The notes under the pieces are model-generated. The model did no database searches. It saw only the letters and a list, made by a program, of their open reading frames with translations, and was not told the DNA's origin. Made by a program: the position numbers and the translations under genes. Below are positions 1 to 12,645 of a stretch of DNA of 64,000 nt, piece after piece (position 1 is the first letter of the stretch; each line of letters starts with the position of its first letter). The stretch covers positions 89,072-153,071 of the forward strand of contig CAJJDP010000124.1 in assembly GCA_905182995.1 (NCBI GenBank), read 5' to 3'. This stretch comes from Paramecium octaurelia (lineage: Eukaryota > Ciliophora > Oligohymenophorea > Peniculida > Parameciidae).

Positions 1-1297
1 TATCTTCATTTGTTGTTTTCTTCTATTTTTCAATATAATATTTAAGTAAATTTTATCTGATAAGAATTAAGAACAATATATAGTTATATTATATTTTACT
101 ATCTCAAATATTTTTGGCAAATATATACTATATGCCAATAACTTATATGATATCAGATGTATAAATTAATTATTAAAAATGAATGATTAGTTAAACAAAA
201 TTAATAAATATTAAGAACTCATCTAACGCTCTTTTTGGTTTAACTTAGAAGGAAAATTAAAGATGGAATGCGAGTAAAAAAGATATTACAATTACATAAA
301 ATTCAGTTTAGTAAATTAATTTTGCACTTTTTGAAATTGACAATAAATTTAGTTTCGAACTGAACATATTTCTGAAATTTACAATTGGGTAGATAGGGAC
401 TGCTTTCTTTTGTTTAAAAATTATCTTCGTCATTTCTAACCCAAAACATTCCTTCAATTCTCATACAACAATTAAAAAATGGAAAATAAAACATCAAATA
501 ATCAGAAATTTATATCATAAGGCTAATCACCAACAAAAAGATCAAGTGATTTGTAAATTTTAATAACATTTGTATTTGAAAAAGTAATGAAATGGAGTTT
601 AATTGATTGTCTTTTTATTTTAATTATTAATTATATGGAATTTAATTATTAATTCATTTTTAACAATTGATTTCTATTTATATAATTTTTAATACAATAA
701 AATGTAAATATATTATTGCTTTAAACTGCATTTTTTCAATATTTGTTTTGCATTAATCAAATCAACAATGTACTGAATTCAAAAGTTTTTTATATGATTA
801 ATTATGAAATTGTTGTGTTTTATATTAGTCTTGCATAAAATAATTCAAGAGTTTTTGCATCATCATCATATAATAATAATTGTTCAATCCTGTTATATGC
901 CTATATGAATCAAACTATATGAAGTACGCTATCACAAATTATTTCAAATCGTGCTATTTCTTTATCATAATTCTAAATTTTTTATAAAATAAATCCTATT
1001 AATCTTAATTTATTAACAACAGCTGAATGTTATTATTAGATTTAATAATTTCTTTCTGGTTTAAACAACAAGCAAGCACTATTATGTTTTTCGAAAGCAT
1101 AAGAATTAAACAGAAAATTGTATTTTTCTATTTCTATATATCCTAATAATATTAATTATTATAATTCATTAGAAAAAACAATTTATAATTGATTTTGACC
1201 TCATTCCAGCTCATTTTTTAATCAATCAGAATAGTATCAATTCTAATTTATTATTAATAATTTCTCGCAATTCATATGACTAAATTTATTGCTCGAG
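1..1297. other. AT-rich stretch with no supported gene
   Basis: I see no open frame of convincing length on either strand when only TGA is taken as stop. TGA codons are frequent in all frames, and no resemblance to the repeated gene family of the window was found. It is probably intergenic or degraded sequence. Confidence 0.5.
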
Positions 1298-2137
1298 ATG
1301 AATTTGTCGGGGAAGAGTTCCAAACTTAAAAGATTTGATTGGTTAATTTATCCTCTATTTTTTAAATATGAAGAATTAAGCGAAGAAACCTAAATTTAAA
1401 ATTACTAATCAAAATACAGGAATTAGTGTATTTCCTAAGAATGATTAAAATTTAGAAGTAAATCTCAATTAAACATTCCTCAGTAATTCTATGTTATTAT
1501 AAAAGAATATATTTTCTTATAAAATAATATATCAGGATATTCTATTTAAAATAGTGGCTGCATTTAAAAGGAACTCAATCTTAGTTATATAAATTATAAA
1601 TTTTCAATATAGTAAACCACTTCAAAGAAATATTAAATAGTTGAATTAGTTGAATTAGAATTCAACATTTAAGAAACCAACCAGTAAACAATTGTTATTT
1701 GGAAGTTAGCTCAGATTCCTGGGAGAAACAAAATGAAAATTAGCTTTTTGTAAAAAATGCAAAAATGTCCATACTAACATATTTAATAATAATAATACCT
1801 TGAATATTTTGGTTATAAGAGCAGTAAACTAATTTGTAGAGTCCATATAGAGTAATGTTTATTTATTTTAAAAAGGTCTATTCTAAGCCGATTTGCTACT
1901 TCAAAACAGAGCATTTATAAATATAGTGAAAAATACTTAGAAATGAAGATTGCATTAAGAAAAATTACTATTAAAGAGTAAAGAACTAATTAACAATAAC
2001 AGAATAATATCGACTAAATTTATGATAAAACTCTAATTTTACAGAATTATAAATTGGAATTAATAGAAAAATTTTATGAAATATTCAAAGTTGATAAAAA
2101 AGAATTTTTCAAATTATTAAGAAATCTTTCATTCTGA
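1298..2137 (+). CDS. Small hypothetical protein, two putative short introns
   Basis: Unrecognised gene. Reading TAA and TAG as Gln, an ATG at 1298 opens a frame that joins into one product of about 260 residues if two canonical Paramecium-type introns are removed: 1428-1455 (28 nt) and 1684-1709 (26 nt), both GTA...TAG. Removing them bypasses an in-frame TGA in each case. The product ends ...FKLLRNLSF at a TGA (2135-2137). It is rich in Lys, Gln, Asn and Ile. It has hydrophobic stretches near the start (around WLIYPLFF) and in the middle (around ILVIQIINF), but no clear motif. If the introns are not real, the alternative is a frame-broken relic. The gene lies just upstream of the truncated giant-gene copy and shares no sequence with it. 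The function is unknown. Confidence 0.45.
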
Positions 2138-2303
2138 ATAACATTTGTATCTGATAGATGGGTGATCTAATTCAGTATTATATTAACCATTACCTATGCC
2201 TTCCCTAAAATTTGATAAAAAATGATTCCTTCCTAAAAAGCTATTTCATTAGATTGTATAACATATTAATTTGTAAAAATGGAAATGGAAGATATTATGC
2301 GAG

Positions 2304-5136
2304 CAAAAAAGTTTGCCCTCATCTGGTTAAGTGGTAATTGTAAGGTATCATGTAGAATGATGTTATAATTATTCCAAAGCAGCTTTGTAATTATCACAAA
2401 TCCGATTGAATTGAGATTGATTAAAGTTCTAAATATTGATGATTTTGAAATTCAGATCAAAATATTTAATACTAACTTTGTGATAGTTTGGACTGAAATA
2501 GACGCGAACTCCTTTTCCTAAACATATGTTGGAGTGTATAATACTGGAAGTGGGTTTTCGATAAAATAAAATATAAATGAAAATTAAGATGATATTCAAT
2601 TAATCCATAATTATTGATCTAGACCTCATACTATCAAATAATCTATATTAAAAACAATAATATTATAAACTCATTAACTATTGATAGTACAACTGCAAAA
2701 TACAAACAACTATATTAGAGCACAAATTAGATTGACTCCATTTCTTCAGATAATATGGACAGCAGTGGATTAGCTATTGGTTGGATAGAAAGTTAACTTA
2801 ACTTATTAGGAATATAGAGTTATTATGCTTATATATAATGGTTTGATAGATAGTTGAATCAATAAGCAACTAAGAGAATAGCTATAAACTCATACGTTAC
2901 AATTAAGAGTTTATATCTTACTTATTTTCCTAATTCATATATATAATTAACCTACATTTAAATTGAAAAGGGGGAGTAATAAAGAATAAGAGTATTTTTT
3001 GCTTCGTTATCCTTTTTAATGTATGGATCATCTCAAGAAATGGTGACATCTCCGTTAAATATATTAAGTTAGTATTAATCAAATACAAAATTATTAACTT
3101 ATGTAGATACAAGAAATTAAATGTCATATGTTGTATTCTAAGGAGTAATGAATAATGTGAATTATATATTCTTTATTCAAAGTAAAGGATCATACCTATA
3201 TCAAGATAATTGTGAAACAAATTGCTTTTATTGTAATAATAAGAATATATGCGTAATTTGCAAATAAGGTTATACATTACAGAGTAATAAATGCAACTTA
3301 AAATTACCAGATTATTGTTCTAGTGGAAATAATGGAAGATGTTCTTAATGTGCTTTAGGTTACTCTGTCACATCAGATTATAAATGTTAGATTAGCGATT
3401 CAAAATATTAAGAGATTAAAATGAGTGTCTATCCAGCTTCAAGTAGATAAAGAATTTCTACATTATCTAATGGAGATTATGTTGTTGTATGGTCAACTCA
3501 ATTTTATCAAAATGAAGGAACAGGAATTTACATGTCATTGTACAATTCTCAAGGAGTGTTATTGAAAGAATAAATGAGAATATCTGAATCATCAGCAGGA
3601 ATTCAATAATATCCTGATGTTTAAGTAATGAGCAATGATTAAATAGTCGTTGTTTGGATAGATGGTAATATTTTAGTAAATGCTCATATCAAGATGTTAA
3701 GATTTGATAAAGATTTCTTAAGAATTGGAAGTGAAACTATCATATAATCAGATATTCATCTTTATTATGCCTAATCGTATGATACTCCAGTAATCATTTA
3801 ATCAATTATTAATGGGTTTGTTATAGTATGGGCAGAATAAGGAAATCAGAAATAAATATCATTAATTGCTAAATTCTTTGACAATAATAATAATTTGCTT
3901 AATACTTAAGTTATCACTGAAAATGAATAAATAATAAATGAACCTGTTGTTGCATCATCTTAATCTATTATTGTGATATCTTGGTAAACAAATAAAGGTG
4001 TTTTCGCTAGTTCATATAGTGTAAATCAAGTGTTGATAGATAAAGTATAATTATCAACAACAGGAGAAGCTCCTGCAATCACATCTTCAGATACATTCAT
4101 AATTATTGTTTGGAAAGAATATGTCATTGATGAGAATGATTTTATGAGTTAGAAAATCAGATTCAGAAAAATCTCAACAGATTTAAATCAATATCAAATT
4201 TAGAGTCATTTTGGTGTTTATTAAGAAAATCTAGATAATCCTGATGTGATATCAATTGATAATGGATTTGCCATTATTGCTGAAAGCGCATCTGTATTAA
4301 ATGATAAAGTCAGAACTATCTAAATGTAATTGTTTAATTTAGATGGCTCAACAAAATCGCAACCAGTGATTATTTATTCTGTTTCAAACCTATACCCACA
4401 TCATCCCTAATTAGCAAGCTAACCATAGGGTAATTTCATAGCTTCATGGACAGTCAGTAGTCTAATATCATAAATTTTAAGTGATGATGTCTATATGAAA
4501 AGATATAAGAGTGATGGCACCTAATTAGCATTAAATACAATCGTTTGCTAAAACAATTGCTAGACTTGTTCAACTAGTAATGTTTGCTAAAGTTGTAAAT
4601 CAAATTATGTTCTATTATCTAATTCATGCTATTTAGAAATTAATAATTGTGAAACATATTTAATTGAAAATTCAACTCTAACTTGTAGTCAATGTTCAAA
4701 TGGCTTTGAATTGATTAAAAATAATTGCTATTAGATGAATACAGTTTCTAATGAATAGACAATAGAATTTGTAAATGATAAAGCTTTTCTAAATATTTTT
4801 AAAGTGTTAACTTTTTCAAATGGCGATCTTTTATATTTTTGGATGGGAGAATATAAAATAATAACTCAAAGATTTGATAAGTTTGGTAAAAGATATTCCA
4901 ATCCTAAAGTATTATAAACAACAACTTCCTGTACAGATTGCAGATATTACTTTGATGTATTAGCATTGTACTTAAAGGAGGATCTATTTGTAATTTCCTT
5001 TAAAGCTTTCTAAAATTAGTATGACTTTTAGGTAACATATATAAATATTTTTGATATGAATGAGAAATGCATATCAAGTAATGCAATTTCCTCTAACACA
5101 GGGAATTCTAATTCTCTTATAATTTAAAAGTACTCA
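2304..5136 (+). pseudogene. Giant Cys-rich surface protein gene, copy A: 5'-truncated part (contig 1)
   Basis: From 2304 the sequence matches copy B (from 38751) almost base for base. Upstream there is no similarity, so about 4 kb of the 5' coding region, including the signal peptide, is missing. The first 0.7 kb carries several differences from B, including a one-base deletion near 2596 that breaks the frame. From about 3027 to the N at 5137 it is essentially identical to B. It encodes a Cys-rich cluster (CxxC pairs around 3210-3400) followed by a beta-rich block with the NGDYVVVW motif near 3470. The contig ends inside sequence shared with the next contig. A real 5'-deleted duplicate is the simplest reading, but the identical right part could be reads borrowed from B. 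Confidence 0.75.
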
Positions 5137-5137
5137 N

Positions 5138-8100
5138 TCATCTCAAGAAATGGTGACATCTCCGTTAAATATATTAAGTTAGTATTAATCAAATACAAAA
5201 TTATTAACTTATGTAGATACAAGAAATTAAATGTCATATGTTGTATTCTAAGGAGTAATGAATAATGTGAATTATATATTCTTTATTCAAAGTAAAGGAT
5301 CATACCTATATCAAGATAATTGTGAAACAAATTGCTTTTATTGTAATAATAAGAATATATGCGTAATTTGCAAATAAGGTTATACATTACAGAGTAATAA
5401 ATGCAACTTAAAATTACCAGATTATTGTTCTAGTGGAAATAATGGAAGATGTTCTTAATGTGCTTTAGGTTACTCTGTCACATCAGATTATAAATGTTAG
5501 ATTAGCGATTCAAAATATTAAGAGATTAAAATGAGTGTCTATCCAGCTTCAAGTAGATAAAGAATTTCTACATTATCTAATGGAGATTATGTTGTTGTAT
5601 GGTCAACTCAATTTTATCAAAATGAAGGAACAGGAATTTACATGTCATTGTACAATTCTCAAGGAGTGTTATTGAAAGAATAAATGAGAATATCTGAATC
5701 ATCAGCAGGAATTCAATAATATCCTGATGTTTAAGTAATGAGCAATGATTAAATAGTCGTTGTTTGGATAGATGGTAATATTTTAGTAAATGCTCATATC
5801 AAGATGTTAAGATTTGATAAAGATTTCTTAAGAATTGGAAGTGAAACTATCATATAATCAGATATTCATCTTTATTATGCCTAATCGTATGATACTCCAG
5901 TAATCATTTAATCAATTATTAATGGGTTTGTTATAGTATGGGCAGAATAAGGAAATCAGAAATAAATATCATTAATTGCTAAATTCTTTGACAATAATAA
6001 TAATTTGCTTAATACTTAAGTTATCACTGAAAATGAATAAATAATAAATGAACCTGTTGTTGCATCATCTTAATCTATTATTGTGATATCTTGGTAAACA
6101 AATAAAGGTGTTTTCGCTAGTTCATATAGTGTAAATCAAGTGTTGATAGATAAAGTATAATTATCAACAACAGGAGAAGCTCCTGCAATCACATCTTCAG
6201 ATACATTCATAATTATTGTTTGGAAAGAATATGTCATTGATGAGAATGATTTTATGAGTTAGAAAATCAGATTCAGAAAAATCTCAACAGATTTAAATCA
6301 ATATCAAATTTAGAGTCATTTTGGTGTTTATTAAGAAAATCTAGATAATCCTGATGTGATATCAATTGATAATGGATTTGCCATTATTGCTGAAAGCGCA
6401 TCTGTATTAAATGATAAAGTCAGAACTATCTAAATGTAATTGTTTAATTTAGATGGCTCAACAAAATCGCAACCAGTGATTATTTATTCTGTTTCAAACC
6501 TATACCCACATCATCCCTAATTAGCAAGCTAACCATAGGGTAATTTCATAGCTTCATGGACAGTCAGTAGTCTAATATCATAAATTTTAAGTGATGATGT
6601 CTATATGAAAAGATATAAGAGTGATGGCACCTAATTAGCATTAAATACAATCGTTTGCTAAAACAATTGCTAGACTTGTTCAACTAGTAATGTTTGCTAA
6701 AGTTGTAAATCAAATTATGTTCTATTATCTAATTCATGCTATTTAAAAATTAATAATTGTGAAACACATTTAATTGAAAATTCAACTCTAACTTGTAGTC
6801 AATGTTCAAATGGCTTTGAATTGAATAAAAATAATTGCTATTAGATGAATACAGTTTCTAATGAATAGACAATAGAATTTGTAAATGATAAAGCTTTTCT
6901 AAATATTTTTAAAGTGTTAACTTTTTCAAATGGCGATCTTTTATATTTTTGGATGGGAGAATATAAAATAATAACTCAAAGATTTGATAAGTTTGGTAAA
7001 AGATATTCCAATCCTAAAGTATTATAAACAACAACTTCCTGTACAGATTGCAGATATTACTTTGATGTATTATCATTGTACTTAAAGGAGGATCTATTTG
7101 TAATTTCCTTTAAAGCTTTCTAAAATTAGGATGACTTTTAGGTAACATATATAAATATTTTTGATATGAATGAGAAATGTATATCAAGTAATGCAATTTC
7201 GTCTTAAACAGGCAATGATAATTCTCTTATAATTTAAAAGTACTCAGACAACTTAGTTAAATTAGTATTATTGGAAGATATGAAATTAGGAGTGATATAA
7301 ATGGTGATGATATAGGACGTTCCAATTTTATAGTTAGTTATTCTTCCATTATTTTTGGATAGTATATTCAAGATTAATTTCTCACCTACTTAAACGATTT
7401 AATTACTAACTTATTCTTAATTTAAGAACTCTGAATATGTTGAAATCCAATTAATTGATACTGAAATTAAGATCTTCAATAAGAATAATTTTTATAATAG
7501 TTATTTATTGAGCAGTTTTGACAGCTTTGGGGTGATGCTAAATTAAAATACAGTCAAGAAATCCCAAAATCAAATAGAGTTTAAAATTATTTCATTAAAT
7601 TCAAAGAGTGATTTAATTGTTTGGACAACAATAGAATCATCTAAATATGAAGTTTTCTTTTAAATTACACAAAAAGATGGAATAACATAAACTAGTCCTT
7701 GGAAAATCTCAACTGGAAGTTAGATTTATAAACTAGATTTATAACTTCACGTACTTTCGGATTCAATATTGATAACTTGGAGAGAAGGTTCAGAGTTTTC
7801 AGATATGAATTTGAATACCGCCTATAAAGGAGTGATTATATCGAAAAAGCTTTAATTTATGATTGGGGAAACCATTGAAATTAAATAAGATAATGCTTAC
7901 ACTAAATCATTGGGTAGACTTGATGTAGTTGAATTACCAAATCATGATATTTTAGAATAAAATCTATAATGTAATTGTCTATAAATTAGTATTATGTTTT
8001 ACAACATTTTGGCGGACACCTAAATGATAATCTCTTATAGATTCAACGAATTAGGCAGTAAAATATATTTATCGTAGTAGAGGTGCGGCTATGGTTGTCA

Positions 8101-9702
8101 AGAGTGTAACTTTTTAGGATTTTGTTTCAAATGTACAAACCCTGATTTATTTATTTTATAAATTGATGGAAAATGTGTTAAAAAACCTGAAAATTGTGTT
8201 AATTTCAAACCCTATTGTCAGGATTGTCTTGATGGTTATTATAAAACCTAATAATATCTTACCTGTGAGAAAATTGATCAACAAATTGAAAAAGCCATTT
8301 CTTTAGATTATGAAAGCTATTATAGCTACAACTATATATATTAGATTGCTACATACTCAAATGGCAATTTTGTAGTTGTGGGTTTTAAAGAGGAAAAGGT
8401 TATTGAACTAAATTATTTTTTAAGTGATGGTACTGTTTAGTTTCAAAAACTCAAAATCATAAGCCTTACAAATATTTATAGGATTAATGATATATCCATA
8501 ATTATTGATGAGAATAACTTACTTACAATATTTTATTCTGTATTACCCTTGACATATTCAGATAAGAATATGTATTACTATTAATAGTTTGATTAAACAT
8601 TTAATAAACTGACAGAAGCCATCTTATTGTATTCTGGATTATAATATTATGAAACAACATCCATCAAAGCCAAGATTCTTAATAGCGGATAATTAGCAAT
8701 ATTAATTAAGAGTAGGTTTGATATCTACCTATAAATACTGAAATTAAACTTTGAATTTGTTGCTGATATCAAATTACCTTTTAGTGATAACTTCGATTTG
8801 ACATCTAATGGAGAATAAATTGCTTTTGCTTACATTAAAGATACAATTAGCATTCTTAATATCTTTGATTTGGAATTAAAATTAATTTAACATCAAATTA
8901 TTAATGATGGAGGATTAATTAAATTGGCATCTAATGCACTTAAATAATTCATTATAGTTACTAACTATTAAATCAATATCTTTGCTTAAGGATTGATCAG
9001 CCAATCTTTTAATATAAATGGATCAAGCTTATATCCAATCAACATAGCAATAAGTGATATAAATGAAATTGTCATACTATCGTTCTATTAGAAATCCAAG
9101 TCTTATCTTTTATATTATTATTCAATGTAAGGGCTACTTAAAACTACTGTTTAAGTTAACATGAATTATACTGAAATACCTACACAAAATAGTTGGTTGG
9201 CTAAGTTATAGAATAATAATTTTATTGTATTCTTTCACGCCGGAAATATAAACTATAATTGGAAGATAAATTTTGCAAGATTTGATTAGTTGGGAGTTAC
9301 AAGGCCTGTAAATGAAAAAATTTGTCCACAAGGTTGTATTACCTGCGAAACATCTATTGCATGTGATATTTGTAGTTTTGGCTTCCAAAAGAATAATTAG
9401 ACTTTACTTTGTGAAAAATTATGTCTCTAAGTTGAATGCAGCAAATGTAAATTTAGTGAATGCGACTAATGCTCAGATGGATTCTAATTTAATGAATTTG
9501 GATAATGTGAAAGAAATCAACAATCTAACGACCCTAAAGACACTTATAATCCAAATTATGAAGAAGAAGTGAAAGATCCGAATAGCCCAGCATCACCTAT
9601 AGATCCTAAAGACCCTATTGATGTTAAGGATCCTATAGACCCTACAGATCCAACTGATCCAAAAGACCCTACAGATCCAACTGATCCAACTGATCCTAAA
9701 GA
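5138..9702 (+). pseudogene. Giant Cys-rich surface protein gene, copy A: middle part (contig 2)
   Basis: After the N at 5137 the sequence restarts at the equivalent of 3028, so 5138-7246 largely repeats 3028-5136. It is not an exact repeat. Differences begin near 6745, and 7190-8650 differs clearly from both contig 1 and copy B. From about 8660 it is again identical to B. The frame stays open (TAA/TAG = Gln) through Cys-rich clusters near 5320-5510, 6655-6840, 8080-8270 and 9320-9520, and into the start of the Thr-Asp-Pro repeat, where the contig ends at the N (9703). The mosaic of identical and diverged blocks suggests gene conversion between copies or a chimeric assembly. Confidence 0.7.
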
Positions 9703-10718
9703 NAAAACCTGTGTAATGTATTAATTTCAAAACCAATTGTCAGGATTGTCTTGATGGCTATTACAAAACCTAATATCTTACTTGCGAAAAAATTAATCAG
9801 CAAGTTGAAAAAACCATTCTCTTTGATTATGAAAAATATAATTATTTCTATTAGATTGCTTCATACTCAAATGGTAATTTCGTTATTGTAAGTTCTAAAA
9901 ACCATTCATTTATTGAACTAAATTTTTATCAAAGTGATGGAACTTAAAAGGTACAAAAACTCTAAACCATAGGCCTTACAAATATTTATAGTATTAATGA
10001 TATATCCATAATTATTGATGAGAATAACTTACTTACAATATTTTATTCTGTATTACCCTTGACATATTCAGATAAGAATATGTATTACTATTAATAGTTT
10101 GATTAAACATTTAATGAACTGACAGAAGCCATCTTATTGTATTCTGGATTATAATCGCATGAAACAACATCTATCAAAGCCAAGATTCTTAATAGCGGAT
10201 AATTAGCAATATTAATTAAGAGTAGGTTTGATATCTACCTATAAATACTGAAATTAAACTTTGAATTTGTTGCTGATATCAAATTACCTTTTAGTGATAA
10301 CTTCGATTTGACATCTAATGGAGAATAAATTGCTTTTGCTTACATTAAAGATACAATTAGCATTCTTAATATCTTTGATTTGGAATTAAAATTAATTTAA
10401 CATCAAATTATTAATGATGGAGGATTAATTAAATTGGCATCTAATGCACTTAAATAATTCATTATAGTTACTAACTATTAAATCAATATCTTTGCTTAAG
10501 GATTGATCAGCCAATCTTTTAATATAAATGGATCAAGCTTATATCCAATCAACATAGCAATAAGTGATATAAATGAAATTGTCATACTATCGTTCTATTA
10601 GAAATCCAAGTCTTATCTTCTATATTATTTTTCAATGTAAGGACTACTTAAAAACACTGTTTAAGTTAATATGAATTATACTGAAATACCTACACAAAAT
10701 AGTTGGTTGGCTAAGTTA

Positions 10719-11404
10719 AACAGCTAAAACAAAAAACAATTTAACTTGAAATACAAATTCTCATATTTTTAATCCCAAAATATTAAAATGATTGAACAAG
10801 GGTTTACTTTTTAACTATCTCACTCATCTTATTATTGCCTGAACGAAAATACGGATTTTATTTTGCCAAATAAGTTTTTATTGTTATTTCATCAATCTTC
10901 AAATTTTCAAGAATCAACGTCTAGGGTTTTGATTAAATTGATTTTCTCTTAAATTTTAACTAAAAAATGTATTTTATTTATGGAAGTCTTTTAGAAGGCC
11001 TCATTTGAATTTGGAAAATAATAAATTGTTAAAATTGATTGAAGAATTTGATGGCGATTAACTCTTTTATGGAAAATAAGTCTATCCTAAAGCTAAGAAA
11101 AGTTAAATCAAGAATATTTCCTATGCAATTGTTAAGGCAGCCTCTTATTTTTCAATGAAATGGGAAATGGACATTTAAATAATTAGTATTTTATATTTCA
11201 GGATTATCAGGTGAACTAAAAAGAGATAAATTTTAAAGCAAAAGGTAAAACAGAACGATTTATAATTCTTAGAGAAATCAGAAGACAATGCAATTCGTTC
11301 TCATAATCTATTAGTGTTATCAACTCAGCTTCTAACCTTATTTGTTTAACATGCCTCAATTTAAATATTTAATTAAGTAAAAAAATTAATTTAAAAATTA
11401 ACTG
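10719..11404. other. 0.69-kb foreign insertion inside copy A, coding-like
   Basis: Copy B and contig 2 run uninterrupted across this site; contig 3 departs from them right after 10718 and rejoins at about 11405. On the plus strand the insert has coding-like stretches without TGA, one starting at the ATG at 10789 and another ending in a run around KGKTERFIILREIRRQCN. They lie in more than one frame, so it looks like part of another gene with introns or frame breaks. The right edge resembles the end consensus of Paramecium internal eliminated sequences (TACAGTTA on the minus strand), but the left edge does not, and no clean target-site duplication is visible. The origin is unresolved. Confidence 0.55.
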
Positions 11405-11773
11405 TAAAACAATAATTTTATTGTATTTTTTCATGCAGGAAGCATGCTTTATAATTGGAAATTAAATTTTGCAAGATTTGATTAGTTAGGGTTTTCAAGA
11501 TCAGTAAGTGAAATTATTTGCCCGGAAGGTTGTGCATCATGTGAAACATCATCTGCATGTGATATTTGTAGTTTTGGCTTCAGAAAAAATCTTGAGACTT
11601 TACTTTGTGAAAAAGTATGTTTCTAATTTTAATGCAACACATGCAAATTTAGTGACTGCGACTCATGCTTGAATGGATTCTAATTTAATGAATTAGGATA
11701 ATGTGTAATAATTGAACAATCTAGTGGTCCTAAAGATGCTTATGATCCAAATTATTCAGAAGAAGTGAAAGAT

Positions 11774-12012
11774 CCAGATAGCCCAGCAGATCCCATCGAT
11801 CCCATTGACCCTATTGATGTCACAGACCCAACAGATCCAACTGATCCAACAGACCCTACAGATCCAACAGACCCAACAGACCCAACAGATCCAAAAGACC
11901 CTACAGATCCAACTGATCCTACTGATCCAACTGATCCAAAAGACCCTACAGATCCAACTGATCCTACTGATCCAAAAGACCCTACAGATCCAACAGATCC
12001 AACTGATCCTAA
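11774..12012 (+). repeat. Short (Thr-Asp-Pro)n-coding minisatellite, copy A version
   Basis: Nine-base units of the type ACAGATCCA / ACTGATCCA / ACAGACCCT encode about 26 TDP-like tripeptides with some KDP and IDP variants. The array is roughly one seventh the length of the one in copy B (48208-49870). It sits at the same place in the protein, between a Cys-rich cluster and the NSPINIG-containing domain. The length difference shows that the array expands and contracts. Confidence 0.9.
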
Positions 12013-12645
12013 TAGTCCTATTAATATTGGAACTATTGAGCATCCTGTTGGAGATAAATATAATTTACAAATGCAGAATAAGCTAATTAATTTTGTAGAT
12101 AATAGATATGCTATAATTTATATTTGTAATAGCATGTTTAGCGCCAGATTATTTAATAAAGATGGATTAGAAATTTAGAGCATAAGCCTAACAGTTGAAA
12201 TTGTGTTTACTTTAGATACAATCTTATTTTAGGATCAAATTATTTTAGCATTTGTTTTTGTAAACAGACCAAACTAATATCAAATTTTTTCAATCGATAA
12301 TAGTTTCTAAACTTTAAATTATAAATTAGAGATAAATACGGATTTTATTATTCATAGTATTTAGCTTCAGCCAATGACTCAAAATTTTGTAATTTTAATC
12401 TCAAATGATAAATAAGTTGAAATTGACTAAACTTTTATTAGTTGTCAGTCTCAAACGTTAACAATTTTTGATTTTGGTTTTTCATAAACAGCTAACAAAG
12501 TAGATTTCAATTATCCTGATGGAATTATTTAGAATACTTGTAATTAAAACAAAGTATCTGAAATTAAAATTGTTGACAATATCATATACACATTATCAAT
12601 AAGTTAAACAGGAGGGCAATTAATATCTTTAGATTCTTTTGGAAT

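Larger units (their letters stand above)
9704..12645 (+). pseudogene. Giant Cys-rich surface protein gene, copy A: middle part (contig 3), up to inversion
   Basis: It restarts at the equivalent of about 8191 in contig 2 (44321 in B), so it overlaps the previous contig but is a distinguishable version. 9704-10718 follows B closely. A foreign insert of about 0.69 kb (10719-11404) then interrupts the reading frame. 11405-11765 is a clearly diverged Cys-rich cluster and linker. A short Thr-Asp-Pro array follows, then a block close to B 49870-50505. Similarity on this strand stops abruptly at 12645, where the inverted segment begins. The insert and the inversion make this copy non-functional as a single gene. 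Confidence 0.75.

Noticed and set aside
3028-7246. Genuine tandem duplication within copy A
   Set aside because: The repeat restarts exactly at a single N, as at the joins in copy B, so overlapping contigs of similar copies explain it better. Differences near 6745 and 7195 show the contigs are not the same allele or copy.
9206-9572. Small recurrent ORFs on both strands (also at 45329 and 47842)
   Set aside because: They are wrong-frame or standard-code fragments of the giant gene. The true frame, with TAA/TAG as Gln, encodes the CPQGCITCETSIACDIC cluster.
10719-11404. Retained internal eliminated sequence (IES)
   Set aside because: Only the right edge fits the TAYAGYNR end consensus. The left edge does not, and TA-to-TA removal would leave the gene out of frame.
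11774-12012. CRISPR array
   Set aside because: The repeats are directly contiguous 9-bp coding units with no spacers, in a eukaryotic gene.
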